Positions 32,819 through 40,645 of a stretch of DNA of 45,131 bases are shown here, in pieces. Position 1 is the first letter of the stretch. Each line of letters starts with the position of its first letter. This DNA comes from Bacteroidota bacterium (GTDB lineage Bacteria; Bacteroidota; Rhodothermia; Rhodothermales; JANQRZ01): NCBI GenBank assembly GCA_038746285.1, contig JBCDKT010000031.1, positions 1-45,131 on the forward strand, given 5' to 3'. Position numbers and translations under genes: made by a program. The notes beneath the pieces were generated by a model. It was given only the letters and a program-made list of their open reading frames with translations, did no database searches and was not told where the DNA came from.

Positions 32819-33221
32819 ACGTTGGGATTGCTGACACAGGGCTGATTGTCGCCTACCTGAACCCGCGCGACCAGCACCACGGTTGGGCCGTTGAGCAGTG
32901 GGAACGCTTTCCATCTCTGCTGACATGCGAAGCGGTCATTACAGAGTCGTGCCACTTGTCGCAGCGTCAGCATGACGGCGTAGCGCGAGTACTCGGACTT
33001 CTGGAGTCGGGCGTGCTGGAGATCGCTTAGACGGTTCGTGGTGACGAAGCGAACGTGGCAGCGCTGATGGCGAAGCATGCCGACGTGCCAATGGACTTCG
33101 CCGACGCCTGTCTCGTGCGGATGACCGAGCAGCGACGGGACTGCGAGGTCGTCACGGTGGAGGCGATTTCCTCATCTACCGCCGGCACAGCGACCAGGGG
33201 ACCGATGTGAGATGCCCGTGA
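32815..33221 (+). pseudogene. PIN-domain toxin with premature stop and frameshift
   Basis: Starts with GTG 32815 in a four-base overlap with the antitoxin stop. The N-terminal half is a proper PIN start (VGIADTGLIVAYLNPRDQHH, LTCEAVITESCHL). A TAG at 33028-33030 ends the frame after 71 residues. Reading on in the same frame gives the conserved continuation (GDEANVAALMAKHADV, PMDFADACLVRM), so the stop is recent. Near 33160 the frame shifts by one missing base: the expected GDFLIYRRHSDQGTDV is found in another frame and stops at 33219-33221. Two independent lesions mean the toxin is inactive. Confidence 0.85.
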
Positions 33222-33263
33222 GGAGGATGGTGGAACCGACGGGACATGGTGAGGTTAGTTGAT

Positions 33264-33281
33264 CGCTTGTCGCAACAAGCG
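33264..33281. repeat. Small hairpin before the DoxX-like gene
   Basis: CGCTTGT, loop CGCA, ACAAGCG: a perfect 7-bp stem 24 bases upstream of the next start. Function unknown. Confidence 0.4.
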
Positions 33282-33304
33282 TTCACTCCAGACCCCTGGT
33301 GCTC

Positions 33305-33694
33305 ATGGCCACCGCCGCCACTGTCGTCCGCTACCTGCTGGGCGCGATGCTCTTCGTCTTCGGCCTCAACGGCTTCCTCAACTCCATCCCGCAGCCCCCG
33401 CCGCCCGAGGCCGGGGGAGCGTTCCTCGGCGCGCTCGTCACCGGCGGCGTGATGCCGCTTGTGAAGGTGTTCGAGGTCGTGATCGGGGCGCTCCTGCTCG
33501 CCGGCCGGTTCGTGCCGCTGGCACTCGTGATGCTCGTCCCGATTGCCGTCGGCATCGTGCTCTACCACCTCGTCTTCGACCCGGCGGGCGGCGTCCCGGC
33601 CTACGCGCTGGCGGCGATGACTGCCTTCCTGCTCTGGGCCTACCGCGATGCGCTCATGCCGCTCCTCGTCCAGCGTGCCCAGCCGGCGGTCTGA
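33305..33694 (+). CDS. DoxX-like small membrane protein
   Basis: 129-residue protein with four hydrophobic helices, typical of the DoxX/DoxD-like family (VVRYLLGAMLFVFGLNGFLN at the start, VKVFEVVIGALLLAGRFVPL centrally). The role in the family is usually unknown or linked to quinone/redox processes. I chose ATG 33305; GTG 33299 in the same frame is an alternative. Confidence 0.68.
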   Translation: MATAATVVRYLLGAMLFVFGLNGFLNSIPQPPPPEAGGAFLGALVTGGVMPLVKVFEVVIGALLLAGRFVPLALVMLVPIAVGIVLYHLVFDPAGGVPAYALAAMTAFLLWAYRDALMPLLVQRAQPAV

Positions 33695-33801
33695 CCGAGC
33701 CGGTCCCGCGGCCGCGCAACTCCGGCTCGGCGTGGTCGTAGGCGTCCGGGCCTGCTGAGGCAGACGCCCGACTCTCGCCCCTGGACTCCCGACCCGCCCC
33801 C

Positions 33802-35034
33802 GTGCGCACCGCGCTTCTCGAATTCGCCGAAGGCCTCCGCATCGCGCTCCGGGCGATCTGGGCCAACAAGCTCCGGGCGGTCCTGACGACCCTCGGCATC
33901 ATCATCGGCATCGTCTCGGTCACGGCGATGTTCACGACCATCAACGGCATTGAGCAGGGGTTCGACCGCTCGATGGCGATGCTCGGGACGAACACGCTCT
34001 CGATCGACAAGAACCCGCAGACGCTCGAGAATGACTGGTGGCGCTACGTCAACCGCCCGCCGATCACGAAGGCCGTCGCCGAGGCCGTCGAGGCGCGCTC
34101 GCGCTACGCCGTCGCCGTTGCCCCGGCGGTCGGGACGGTGCGCGGCGTCCAGTACAAGGACCGGGAGCTATCGACCGTCTTCGTGCGCGGGGCCACGCCC
34201 GCGATCGCCGAGATCAACAGCCTCGACCTGTCCGCCGGGCGGTTCTACAGCGAGATCGAGGAGCGCTCCGGCCGGCCGGTCTGCATCATCGGGCGGGACG
34301 TGGCCGAGGCGCTGTTCCTCAACGAGACGCCCATCGGCAAGTACATCCGCGTCGGCGGGAAGCGGGTGGAGGTCATCGGCGTGCTGGAGGAGCAGGGCAA
34401 GTTCCTCGGCCTCGTCTCGTTCGACACCCAGGTGACGATGCCGCTCTCGGTGTTCGAGAACGCGTTCGGCCTCAGCCGGTGGCGGCAGATCTCGGTGCAG
34501 GTCAAGGTGGACAACGCCGACAACATGGTCGCCGCCGAAGACGAGCTGACCGGCATCGTCCGCGCCGTGCGCGGCCTCGACCCGATGGAGGAGGACAACT
34601 TCGCCATCAACCGCAACGACGCCTTCGCCACGCAGCTCGCCGGCGTCAAGGCGGCCATCTACGGGATCGGGCTGTTCCTGACCGGCCTTGCCCTGCTCGT
34701 CGGCGGGATCGGGGTGATGAACATCATGTTCGTCTCGGTCCGCGAGCGGACGCGCGAGATCGGCATCCGCAAGGCCGTCGGGGCCAGCCGCCGGGCGATC
34801 CTGACGCAGTTCCTCCTCGAAGCCGTCGTGGTGTGCATGATCGGCGGCCTGTTCGGGGTGGCGCTCTCCGGCGTCGTGACGTACCTCATCAACCAGGTCT
34901 TTACGGCCGTCCTTTCGCCCGCGACGGTCGCGCTCGCCTTCGGTATCTGCGTCGGCGTGGGCGTTTTCTTCGGGTTCATCCCCGCCTGGGCCGCTGCCCG
35001 GAGCCGCCCCATCGAAGCGCTGCGGTACGAATGA
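33802..35034 (+). CDS. MacB-type ABC transporter permease (first)
   Basis: 410-residue FtsX/MacB permease. It has an N-terminal membrane helix (VLTTLGIIIGIVSVTAMFTT), a large periplasmic MacB core domain (about 45-260, NTLSIDKNPQT through FAINRND), then three C-terminal helices with the FtsX signature GIRKAVGASRRAILTQFLLE. It would carry mechanotransmission of lipids, peptides or drugs with a separate ATPase; none lies in the window. The start is GTG 33802. It is paralogous to the next gene and of identical length. Confidence 0.85.
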   Translation: MRTALLEFAEGLRIALRAIWANKLRAVLTTLGIIIGIVSVTAMFTTINGIEQGFDRSMAMLGTNTLSIDKNPQTLENDWWRYVNRPPITKAVAEAVEARSRYAVAVAPAVGTVRGVQYKDRELSTVFVRGATPAIAEINSLDLSAGRFYSEIEERSGRPVCIIGRDVAEALFLNETPIGKYIRVGGKRVEVIGVLEEQGKFLGLVSFDTQVTMPLSVFENAFGLSRWRQISVQVKVDNADNMVAAEDELTGIVRAVRGLDPMEEDNFAINRNDAFATQLAGVKAAIYGIGLFLTGLALLVGGIGVMNIMFVSVRERTREIGIRKAVGASRRAILTQFLLEAVVVCMIGGLFGVALSGVVTYLINQVFTAVLSPATVALAFGICVGVGVFFGFIPAWAAARSRPIEALRYE

Positions 35035-35136
35035 GTTTCTAGTTTCTGGTTCCTCGTTTCTGATCGAGCTAGAAGGACCGGAAGCGTCAAACTAAAAACT
35101 AGAAACTGTAAACCAGAAACTGCAAACCAGAACCCC
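35035..35136. repeat. Spacer of GAAAC-type short repeats in inverted halves
   Basis: A 102-base, A/T-richer spacer between the two permease genes. The left half repeats TTTCTAG/TTTCTGG-type units and the right half their complements (CTAGAAAC, CCAGAAAC), so it could fold as a long imperfect hairpin. Confidence 0.6.
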
Positions 35137-36369
35137 GTGCTTTTCCTCGAATACCTCCGCATGGCGTTTGAGTCGCTCAGGAGCAGCAAGCTCCGCAGCG
35201 CGCTTACCCTCCTCGGGATCGTGATCGGCGTCTTCTCTGTGATCGCGGCGGTGACGGCGGTGCAGGTGATCGAGGTCTACTTCAACGACACCTTCCGCGG
35301 GATGGGAGCCAACACGTTCTACGTCACCAAAGTCGACCGCAACGGCATCCAGATCGGGCCGGAGGACCCGAGCCTTCGCAACCGGCCCAACCTCACCTAC
35401 GCCGACATGGAGACGCTCCGCCGGCGCGCTGACCTCCCGGTCTCGATTGCCCCCGACGCCTGGTTCGGGCGCCACGCCGTGAAGTTCAGCGGCGAGGAGA
35501 CCGAGCCGAACGTCAGCCTGCGCGGGGTCAACCAGGACTGGGCCGTCAACAACGGGTTCGAGATCGAGCAGGGGCGCTTCCTGACCGAGGACGACGTGCG
35601 CTACGCCCGCCCCGTCGTCGTGCTCGGCGCGCCGATTGTCAAGCAACTCTTCGACGTCGAGCAGCCCCTCGGCAAGAACGTGCGGATCGACGGGCGGCGC
35701 TTCCAGGTCGTCGGGACGTTCGTCGAGAAGGGCGCGCTCCTCGGCGACTCGCCGGACAACATCGCGATGGCCCCGGTCACCCGGACGTTCGACATCTACG
35801 GCCGGCTCGACCGCAACATCTCGTACGACATCCGCGCCCCGAGCGCGCCCATGCTGCAGGCGACGATCGACCAGGTGACGGGGCACCTCCGCATCATCCG
35901 CGGCGTGCCCCCGCAGGACGACGACAACTTCGACGTGGTCACCAACGACCTCATGCGCGGGCCGGTCGACTCGTTCACCGCTACGCTCACCGTCGGCGGG
36001 GCGGCGATTGGGCTGATCGCGCTCCTCGCGGCCGGGATCGGGATCATGAACATCATGCTCGTCTCGGTGACGGAGCGGACGCGCGAGATCGGCATCCGCA
36101 AGGCGCTCGGCGCGACGCGGCGCGACGTGCTGAGCCAGTTCCTCCTCGAGGCCGTCTTCCTCTGCCAGATCGGGGGGCTGATCGGGATCGGCCTCGGCGT
36201 GCTCGGCGGCAACGCGCTCGCCTTCGCCTTCGACCTGCGGGCGACGTTCCCGTGGGCGTGGGCGTTGATCGGCGTAGTCGGCGTGACCGTCATCGCGCTC
36301 GTCTTCGGCGTGTATCCGGCTTACAAGGCGGCGCGGCTCAGTCCCATCGAGGCGCTGCGGTACGAGTAG
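35137..36369 (+). CDS. MacB-type ABC transporter permease (second)
   Basis: 410-residue paralogue of the preceding gene. It has an N-terminal helix (LTLLGIVIGVFSVIAAVTAV), a periplasmic MacB core (about 45-270, MGANTFYVTKVDRNG onward) and a C-terminal FtsX module with GIRKALGATRRDVLSQFLLE. Differences in the periplasmic part suggest a heterodimer of permeases. The start is GTG 35137. Likely one operon with the first permease gene; the ATPase must come from elsewhere. Confidence 0.85.
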   Translation: MLFLEYLRMAFESLRSSKLRSALTLLGIVIGVFSVIAAVTAVQVIEVYFNDTFRGMGANTFYVTKVDRNGIQIGPEDPSLRNRPNLTYADMETLRRRADLPVSIAPDAWFGRHAVKFSGEETEPNVSLRGVNQDWAVNNGFEIEQGRFLTEDDVRYARPVVVLGAPIVKQLFDVEQPLGKNVRIDGRRFQVVGTFVEKGALLGDSPDNIAMAPVTRTFDIYGRLDRNISYDIRAPSAPMLQATIDQVTGHLRIIRGVPPQDDDNFDVVTNDLMRGPVDSFTATLTVGGAAIGLIALLAAGIGIMNIMLVSVTERTREIGIRKALGATRRDVLSQFLLEAVFLCQIGGLIGIGLGVLGGNALAFAFDLRATFPWAWALIGVVGVTVIALVFGVYPAYKAARLSPIEALRYE

Positions 36370-36460
36370 GCGTTTCGGGTTCCTGGTGCATAGTTTCTGG
36401 TTTCTCTTGGATGAGACCGATGCCAGACGAAACGAGAAACGAGAAACTCGGAACTAGAAA
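36370..36460. repeat. Second GAAAC-type repeat spacer running into rpiA
   Basis: Same architecture as the spacer at 35035-35136: left half with GTTTCTGG/GTTTCTC-type units, right half with GAAACGAG/GAACTAGAAAC-type units. The right part reads through the start of rpiA, so its first residues (PDETRNEKLGTRNP) are made of repeat sequence. Confidence 0.6.
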
Positions 36461-37172
36461 CCCAAAAGAGGTCGTCGGCGCGGCCGCGGCCCGGCTCGTC
36501 GAGTCCGGGATGCGGCTCGGCCTCGGGACCGGCTCGACGACCGCCGAAGCCCTCCGCGCCCTGGGGCAGCGGATCGAAAGCGAGGACCTCGATGTCGTCG
36601 GCGTGCCGACCTCGTTCGCAGCCGAGCGCCTCGCCCGCGCCGTTGGCATCCCGCTCGCGACGCTCGACGACTGCCCGCCCCGCTCCGGCGGGGTGGACCG
36701 GCTCGACCTCGCCCTCGACGGGGCCGACGAGGTAGCGGATTACGACGGCGCGCTCCACCTCATCAAAGGGCGCGGCGCGGCGCACACGCGCGAGAAGGTC
36801 GTCGCGGCGGCGGCAGACCGGTTCGCCGTCCTCATCGACCCCTCGAAAGAGGTAGACCGGCTCGGGGCGACGATGCCGGTGCCGGTGGAGGTGCTGCCGT
36901 TCGCGGCGGGGCCGGTCGAGCGGGCGCTCCGGGCGCTCGGCGGCGACCCGGCGCTGCGAATGGGCGAGAAGAAAGACGGGCCGGTCGTGACCGATCAGGG
37001 GTTCTGGGTCTTCGACACCCGCTTCGAGCCCATCGCCGACCCCGCCGCGCTCGGTGCGTCGATCCATGCCATTCCCGGCGTGCTCGACCACGGCCTGTTC
37101 ATCGGACTGGCGACCGAGGTCCTCGTCGGCGAGCCGGACGGCACGGTGCGGCGAATGACGAGCGCCGAGTGA
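36420..37172 (+). CDS. rpiA: Ribose-5-phosphate isomerase A
   Basis: 250-residue enzyme interconverting ribose 5-phosphate and ribulose 5-phosphate. Marks: LGLGTGSTTAEALRALG (phosphate site), LALDGADEVADYDGALHLIK with the catalytic acids, GRGAAHTREK, and VPVEVLPFA. The true start is uncertain because ATG 36420 (and ATG 36411) precede about 14 residues that come from the spacer repeat; the conserved protein begins near KEVVGAAAARLVESG. There is no other start codon between. Confidence 0.9.
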   Translation: MPDETRNEKLGTRNPKEVVGAAAARLVESGMRLGLGTGSTTAEALRALGQRIESEDLDVVGVPTSFAAERLARAVGIPLATLDDCPPRSGGVDRLDLALDGADEVADYDGALHLIKGRGAAHTREKVVAAAADRFAVLIDPSKEVDRLGATMPVPVEVLPFAAGPVERALRALGGDPALRMGEKKDGPVVTDQGFWVFDTRFEPIADPAALGASIHAIPGVLDHGLFIGLATEVLVGEPDGTVRRMTSAE

Positions 37173-37307
37173 CGAACGACGAATGGCGCGGGTGAGCCGC
37201 CAAGACCGTCTGACTGTCCACCGTCCACCGAACGCAGGGAAACGCCGAGCCGGGACGACCGTACCACCATCCTCCACAACCGCCATTCACCCAAGCCCTT
37301 CCCAATC

Positions 37308-37922
37308 ATGGCTCAGTTCTCCCTTCCCGACCTTCCCTACGACTACGACGCCCTGGAGCCGCACATCGACGAGCAGACGATGCGGATTCACCACACGAAG
37401 CACCACCAGGGCTACACCAACAAGCTCAACGCCGCGCTCGAAGGCACCGGGTGGGCCGGCAAGCCCATCGAAGAAACCCTCGCTGCCCTGGACTCGCTGC
37501 CCGAGGACAAGCAGACCGCCGTCCGCAACAACGGCGGCGGCTTCTTCAACCACGGCATCTTCTGGACTACGATGTCCCCCAACGGCGGGGGCACTCCGAC
37601 CGGCGACCTCGCCGAAGCCATCGACGAGAAGTACGGCTCGTTCGACGCGTTCAAGGAGGCGTTCGAGTCCGCAGCGAAGGGCCAGTTCGGCTCCGGCTGG
37701 GCGTGGCTCGCGGTCAACGAGGACGGTGGCCTGCACATCCACGGGATGCCGAACCAGGACAACCCGGTAATGCACGGCGACAAGCCCATCCTCGGCATCG
37801 ACGTGTGGGAGCACGCCTACTACCTCCACTACCAGAACCGCCGCCCGGACTACGTCAGCGCGTGGTGGAACGTGGTCAACTGGGACGAGGCCGACCGCCG
37901 GTACCGGAAGTACACGTCGTAG
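37308..37922 (+). CDS. sodA: Superoxide dismutase, Mn/Fe type
   Basis: 204-residue enzyme with the four metal ligands His28 ([11 protein letters not shown]), His82 (FFNHGIFW), Asp165 and His169 ([16 protein letters not shown]). Gly78 before the second ligand and Gln150 in PNQDNPVM match the manganese-type arrangement rather than the iron type, so sodA is preferred; cambialistic use cannot be excluded. No signal peptide, hence cytoplasmic. It is followed by a strong terminator. Confidence 0.92.
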   Translation: MAQFSLPDLPYDYDALEPHIDEQTMRIHHTKHHQGYTNKLNAALEGTGWAGKPIEETLAALDSLPEDKQTAVRNNGGGFFNHGIFWTTMSPNGGGTPTGDLAEAIDEKYGSFDAFKEAFESAAKGQFGSGWAWLAVNEDGGLHIHGMPNQDNPVMHGDKPILGIDVWEHAYYLHYQNRRPDYVSAWWNVVNWDEADRRYRKYTS

Positions 37923-37943
37923 GGCAGCGGGCAGCCTAAGACA

Positions 37944-37976
37944 GGGCGGTGGGCCGGAGGCTCGCCGCCCTTTTTT
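37944..37976 (+). terminator. Rho-independent terminator after the superoxide dismutase gene
   Basis: GGGCGGTG (37944-37951) pairs with CGCCGCCC (37963-37970, one G-U pair), followed directly by TTTTTT. Confidence 0.85.
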
Positions 37977-38024
37977 AGCACAGGCAGGCACGCCTCGTGG
38001 TGGGATTTGAAAGTGAGCGTGCCG

Positions 38025-38032
38025 TACCTTGC
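38025..38032 (+). promoter_or_regulatory. -7 box TACCTTGC for the T9SS cargo gene
   Basis: TACCTTGC with a TTTG (38006-38009) 15 bases upstream. The ATG at 38118 is 85 bases away, an unusually long leader for this window. Confidence 0.45.
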
Positions 38033-38117
38033 AGCCAGAGCACAAGGCGAGCCCCTGTTGATGTTATCGCCGCGTGCTCGCGTCACGTACTTCTTCTCAC
38101 CCAACAACCCACACGCC

Positions 38118-38993
38118 ATGAACCGTTTCGCTACTGCCACCCTGGCTCTTGCAGCCATCCTGACCTTAGCTCCGCTGGCCGCAGCGCAAAGCACTGCCAC
38201 GAGCAAAATCACCGACCACACGCCGGTAGAGGTCTCCGACCGAGGGGGCCCCGAGAACGATGACGTAGAAAATGCTACCGTCATCACCGCCGCCGAGGTC
38301 TACGAAAGCTCGACCATCGGCGCGACGAGCGAAGAGGACGAAGAGAATGCCTCCTGCACCTTCGGTTCCCCCGACGACGACTCCGGCTTCTCCGTCTGGT
38401 GGTCCTACACGCCCCTCACAGACGGAGACCTCACGCTCGACACGGACGGCTCCATGCTCCCTGACGGAGCCGGGTTCACCGACACCATCGTCACGATCTA
38501 TCAGGCCGGTTTCGAGGTCGAGTGCAACGACGACGATCCCAACAACGAGCCGGACTCGGGTGACTTCACGTCCCGCATCGAGGACTTCGGGGTAGACGCC
38601 GGCGAAGAGTACCTCATCCGCGTCTCGACCTACTCCGGCGGTGGGCGCGAGGAGGGGCAGGTCCTCCTCGCGGTTACCGGGCCGGAGGGCACGCCGGGTG
38701 GCCTCTCCAGCGAAGAGACCAGCACCGTCACCACCCGCCTCAGCCAGCCGTCCCCGAACCCAGTCACGTCCCGCGCCGCGCTGAACCTCACCGTGGGCCA
38801 GGCGCAGCGCGTCACCGTGGCGGTCTACGACCTCCTCGGCCGCCGCGTGGCAGACCTCTTCGACGGTGGCCTGGCAGCGGGCCAGGTGCTGGCGCTCGCC
38901 TTCGAAGCCGAGGCGCTGCCGGCGGGCCTGTACGTGATCCAGGCGCGCGGCGAGGCGTTCTCCGAAACGCGCCGCGTAACGGTTGTTCGCTAG
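38118..38993 (+). CDS. Secreted protein with PPC-like domain and T9SS sorting tail
   Basis: 291 residues: signal peptide (LALAAILTLAPLAAAQ), a bacterial pre-peptidase (PPC)-like beta-sandwich (about 30-195, SVWWSYTPLTDGDLTLDTDG, DTIVTIYQAGFEVECNDDDP) rich in Asp, and a C-terminal Por/T9SS sorting domain (QPSPNPVTSRAALNLTVG to VVR). It is therefore exported by type IX secretion and anchored outside. It has no catalytic domain, so it is probably a binding or structural surface protein. ATG 38118 begins the signal peptide. Confidence 0.85.
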   Translation: MNRFATATLALAAILTLAPLAAAQSTATSKITDHTPVEVSDRGGPENDDVENATVITAAEVYESSTIGATSEEDEENASCTFGSPDDDSGFSVWWSYTPLTDGDLTLDTDGSMLPDGAGFTDTIVTIYQAGFEVECNDDDPNNEPDSGDFTSRIEDFGVDAGEEYLIRVSTYSGGGREEGQVLLAVTGPEGTPGGLSSEETSTVTTRLSQPSPNPVTSRAALNLTVGQAQRVTVAVYDLLGRRVADLFDGGLAAGQVLALAFEAEALPAGLYVIQARGEAFSETRRVTVVR

Positions 38994-39024
38994 CGTCGCC
39001 TCGCGGCGTTCAGACTCCGCCCTC

Positions 39025-39061
39025 GCCCTCCCGCCGCGGCGGGAGGGCGTTGCGCTTTCTT
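39025..39061 (+). terminator. Terminator after the T9SS cargo gene
   Basis: A perfect 24-bp palindrome (GCCCTCCCGCCG and its complement, 39025-39048), followed by a T-rich stretch up to 39061. Confidence 0.7.
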
Positions 39062-39107
39062 TGGCCTCGCCTACGTCTGCCCACCAAGCCCCCTGACCCC
39101 TGCGGCG

Positions 39108-39599
39108 ATGCACGCGAGCCCGCCCGACCTCTCCGCGACCTCCCCCGACTGGACCCCGCTCACGCCGTTCTGGGAAGCGGTCGGAACGCGGTCGTTCGTG
39201 TCCTCCGAAGACGGCGATGCCATCCGCGTCCGGTACTACGCGGACTCTGACGGGCGGACGTGGGCACGGGCGTGGTTCGGAGCGGCGGCCGAGGGGCCGC
39301 CCGGCCACGCCCACGGTGGCGCGCTGGCAGCGCTCCTCGACGAAGTTATGGGGATGGCCGTGCTCGCCACCGGCCGGGTCGTCGTGGGTGCCCGGATCGA
39401 GGTCGACTTCCGGGCACTCGTGCCACTCGGCGCCGTGGTAACTGTCGAGGCTACCGTCGGGGAGGCGGACGGAGTGAAGACGCCTGTCGAGGCTACGCTG
39501 CGGCTCGGCGGAGGGCAGACGGCGTGCGAGGCATCGGGGCTGTTCGTCGAGGTCGGGGCAGAGGGGATGGGCGCCGCCGCTGAGCGAGCCGGCCGCTAG
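39108..39599 (+). CDS. PaaI-type hotdog thioesterase
   Basis: 163-residue hotdog-fold protein. The signature GHAHGGALAALLDEVMGMAV (66-85) carries the HGG and Asp/Glu of acyl-CoA thioesterases of the PaaI/4HBT group. The second half VDFRALVPLGAVVTVEATVG is the usual central strand. The natural substrate is unknown. ATG 39108. Confidence 0.8.
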   Translation: MHASPPDLSATSPDWTPLTPFWEAVGTRSFVSSEDGDAIRVRYYADSDGRTWARAWFGAAAEGPPGHAHGGALAALLDEVMGMAVLATGRVVVGARIEVDFRALVPLGAVVTVEATVGEADGVKTPVEATLRLGGGQTACEASGLFVEVGAEGMGAAAERAGR

Positions 39600-39712
39600 A
39601 GCCGAGCCCTACGGCAGGCGAGGCTCGCCAGCGAATTCCGTTGGCCTAGTGTGACGCAGGGGTGTCACCGGCGCGTCGTAGCCTGAGGCATCACTCACCC
39701 AGCGCTGCCGCC

Positions 39713-39988
39713 ATGAGCTACCTCGTTGTCACCACCCTCGACGTTGCCGACACCGACCGTGCCCGCGTCGAGCGCGAGCTGGCTTTCCTCGGGCTCCGCA
39801 ACCAAGTCGAGGGCGACGAGGCTGACCTCCCGCGCAACGTCTACGCCGGGTTCTTCGACGCACCGACCGCGCACGCGCTCCGCCGCCGGGTCGCCGACGA
39901 AGTTCAGGGTACGATAGGCCGGTTCGTTGCGGGTGCCCGCGTGCTGGTCTCAGTCGGTGGGCACGGAGGACTGCGCCGGGCGGCCTGA
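39713..39988 (+). CDS. Small conserved-looking protein of unknown function
   Basis: 91 residues. The first part (MSYLVVTTLDVADTDRARVE) looks like a compact alpha/beta fold of ferredoxin-like type, and a Gly-rich end (VGGHGGLRRAA) follows. I do not recognise the family. It lies 26 bases before the phosphopantetheinyl transferase gene, on the same strand. Confidence 0.5.
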   Translation: MSYLVVTTLDVADTDRARVERELAFLGLRNQVEGDEADLPRNVYAGFFDAPTAHALRRRVADEVQGTIGRFVAGARVLVSVGGHGGLRRAA

Positions 39989-40003
39989 CCGCTGACGGCG
40001 CGG

Positions 40004-40011
40004 TACCTTGC
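40004..40011 (+). promoter_or_regulatory. -7 box TACCTTGC, leaderless PPTase promoter
   Basis: TACCTTGC, three bases (AGG), then GTG 40015. It fixes the start of the next gene. Confidence 0.5.
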
Positions 40012-40014
40012 AGG

Positions 40015-40644
40015 GTGGACCTGCCCGATGACATCGCCCTCCGCTTCGCCGTCTGCGAAGCCGCCGCCGACCCTCCGCTCGACGTGCTCTCGGCCGAGGA
40101 GCGCGCGCGCCTCAGCGGGTTCGGCAGCGCGAAGCGCCGCCGCGAGTTCGCCCTCGGCCGCGACGTGGCGCGCCGGCTCCTCGCCGAGCAAGTGGGGACT
40201 CCGCCCGAGGCCGTGTCGCTGCGCGTAGCCGAGGACGGCGCGCCGGAGACCGAGACCGGGCATCTCTCGATTGCCCACGCCTCGACCGACGACCGGACCC
40301 TCGCCGCCGCCGCCGTCTCACCGCTGCCGGTCGGGGTCGACCTCGAGGTCGTCCGTCCCCGCCGCCCCGACCTCTACCGGCGCATCTTGCACCCGGACGA
40401 GCACGGGCTAATCGAGACGCTTCCGTTCGAGCACGACGCGGCGCAGGTGCTCGTGTGGACGCTGAAAGAGGCCGCGCTCAAGGCGATGCGGACCGGCTTC
40501 CGCGTCTCGCCCCAGGCGCTCCGCTTCGTCGTGCCCCCGTTCGAAGGAATGGCCGTGCTTCGGCACGAGGGCGCGCTCTGGGACCTGCAGTTCGCCGAGG
40601 TCGAGGGCTGCTTCGTCGCCGTCGCGTTCGGGACGGCGCCCTGA
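40015..40644 (+). CDS. Sfp/EntD-type 4'-phosphopantetheinyl transferase
   Basis: 209-residue enzyme that activates carrier proteins by adding the CoA phosphopantetheine arm. Marks: SIAHASTDDRT, GVDLEVVRP (metal-binding Asp/Glu) and VWTLKEAALKAMRTG (W-x-x-K-E-A-x-x-K). An Sfp-type enzyme suggests secondary-metabolite or fatty-acid carrier proteins, none of which is in the window. Start GTG 40015 from the -7 box. The stop is one base from the stop of the convergent lipoprotein gene. Confidence 0.85.
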   Translation: MDLPDDIALRFAVCEAAADPPLDVLSAEERARLSGFGSAKRRREFALGRDVARRLLAEQVGTPPEAVSLRVAEDGAPETETGHLSIAHASTDDRTLAAAAVSPLPVGVDLEVVRPRRPDLYRRILHPDEHGLIETLPFEHDAAQVLVWTLKEAALKAMRTGFRVSPQALRFVVPPFEGMAVLRHEGALWDLQFAEVEGCFVAVAFGTAP

Positions 40645-40645
40645 G

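Noticed and set aside
33028-33030. TAG in the PIN toxin as recoded or read-through codon
   Set aside because: A second, independent frameshift further downstream also breaks the gene, so plain decay is simpler.
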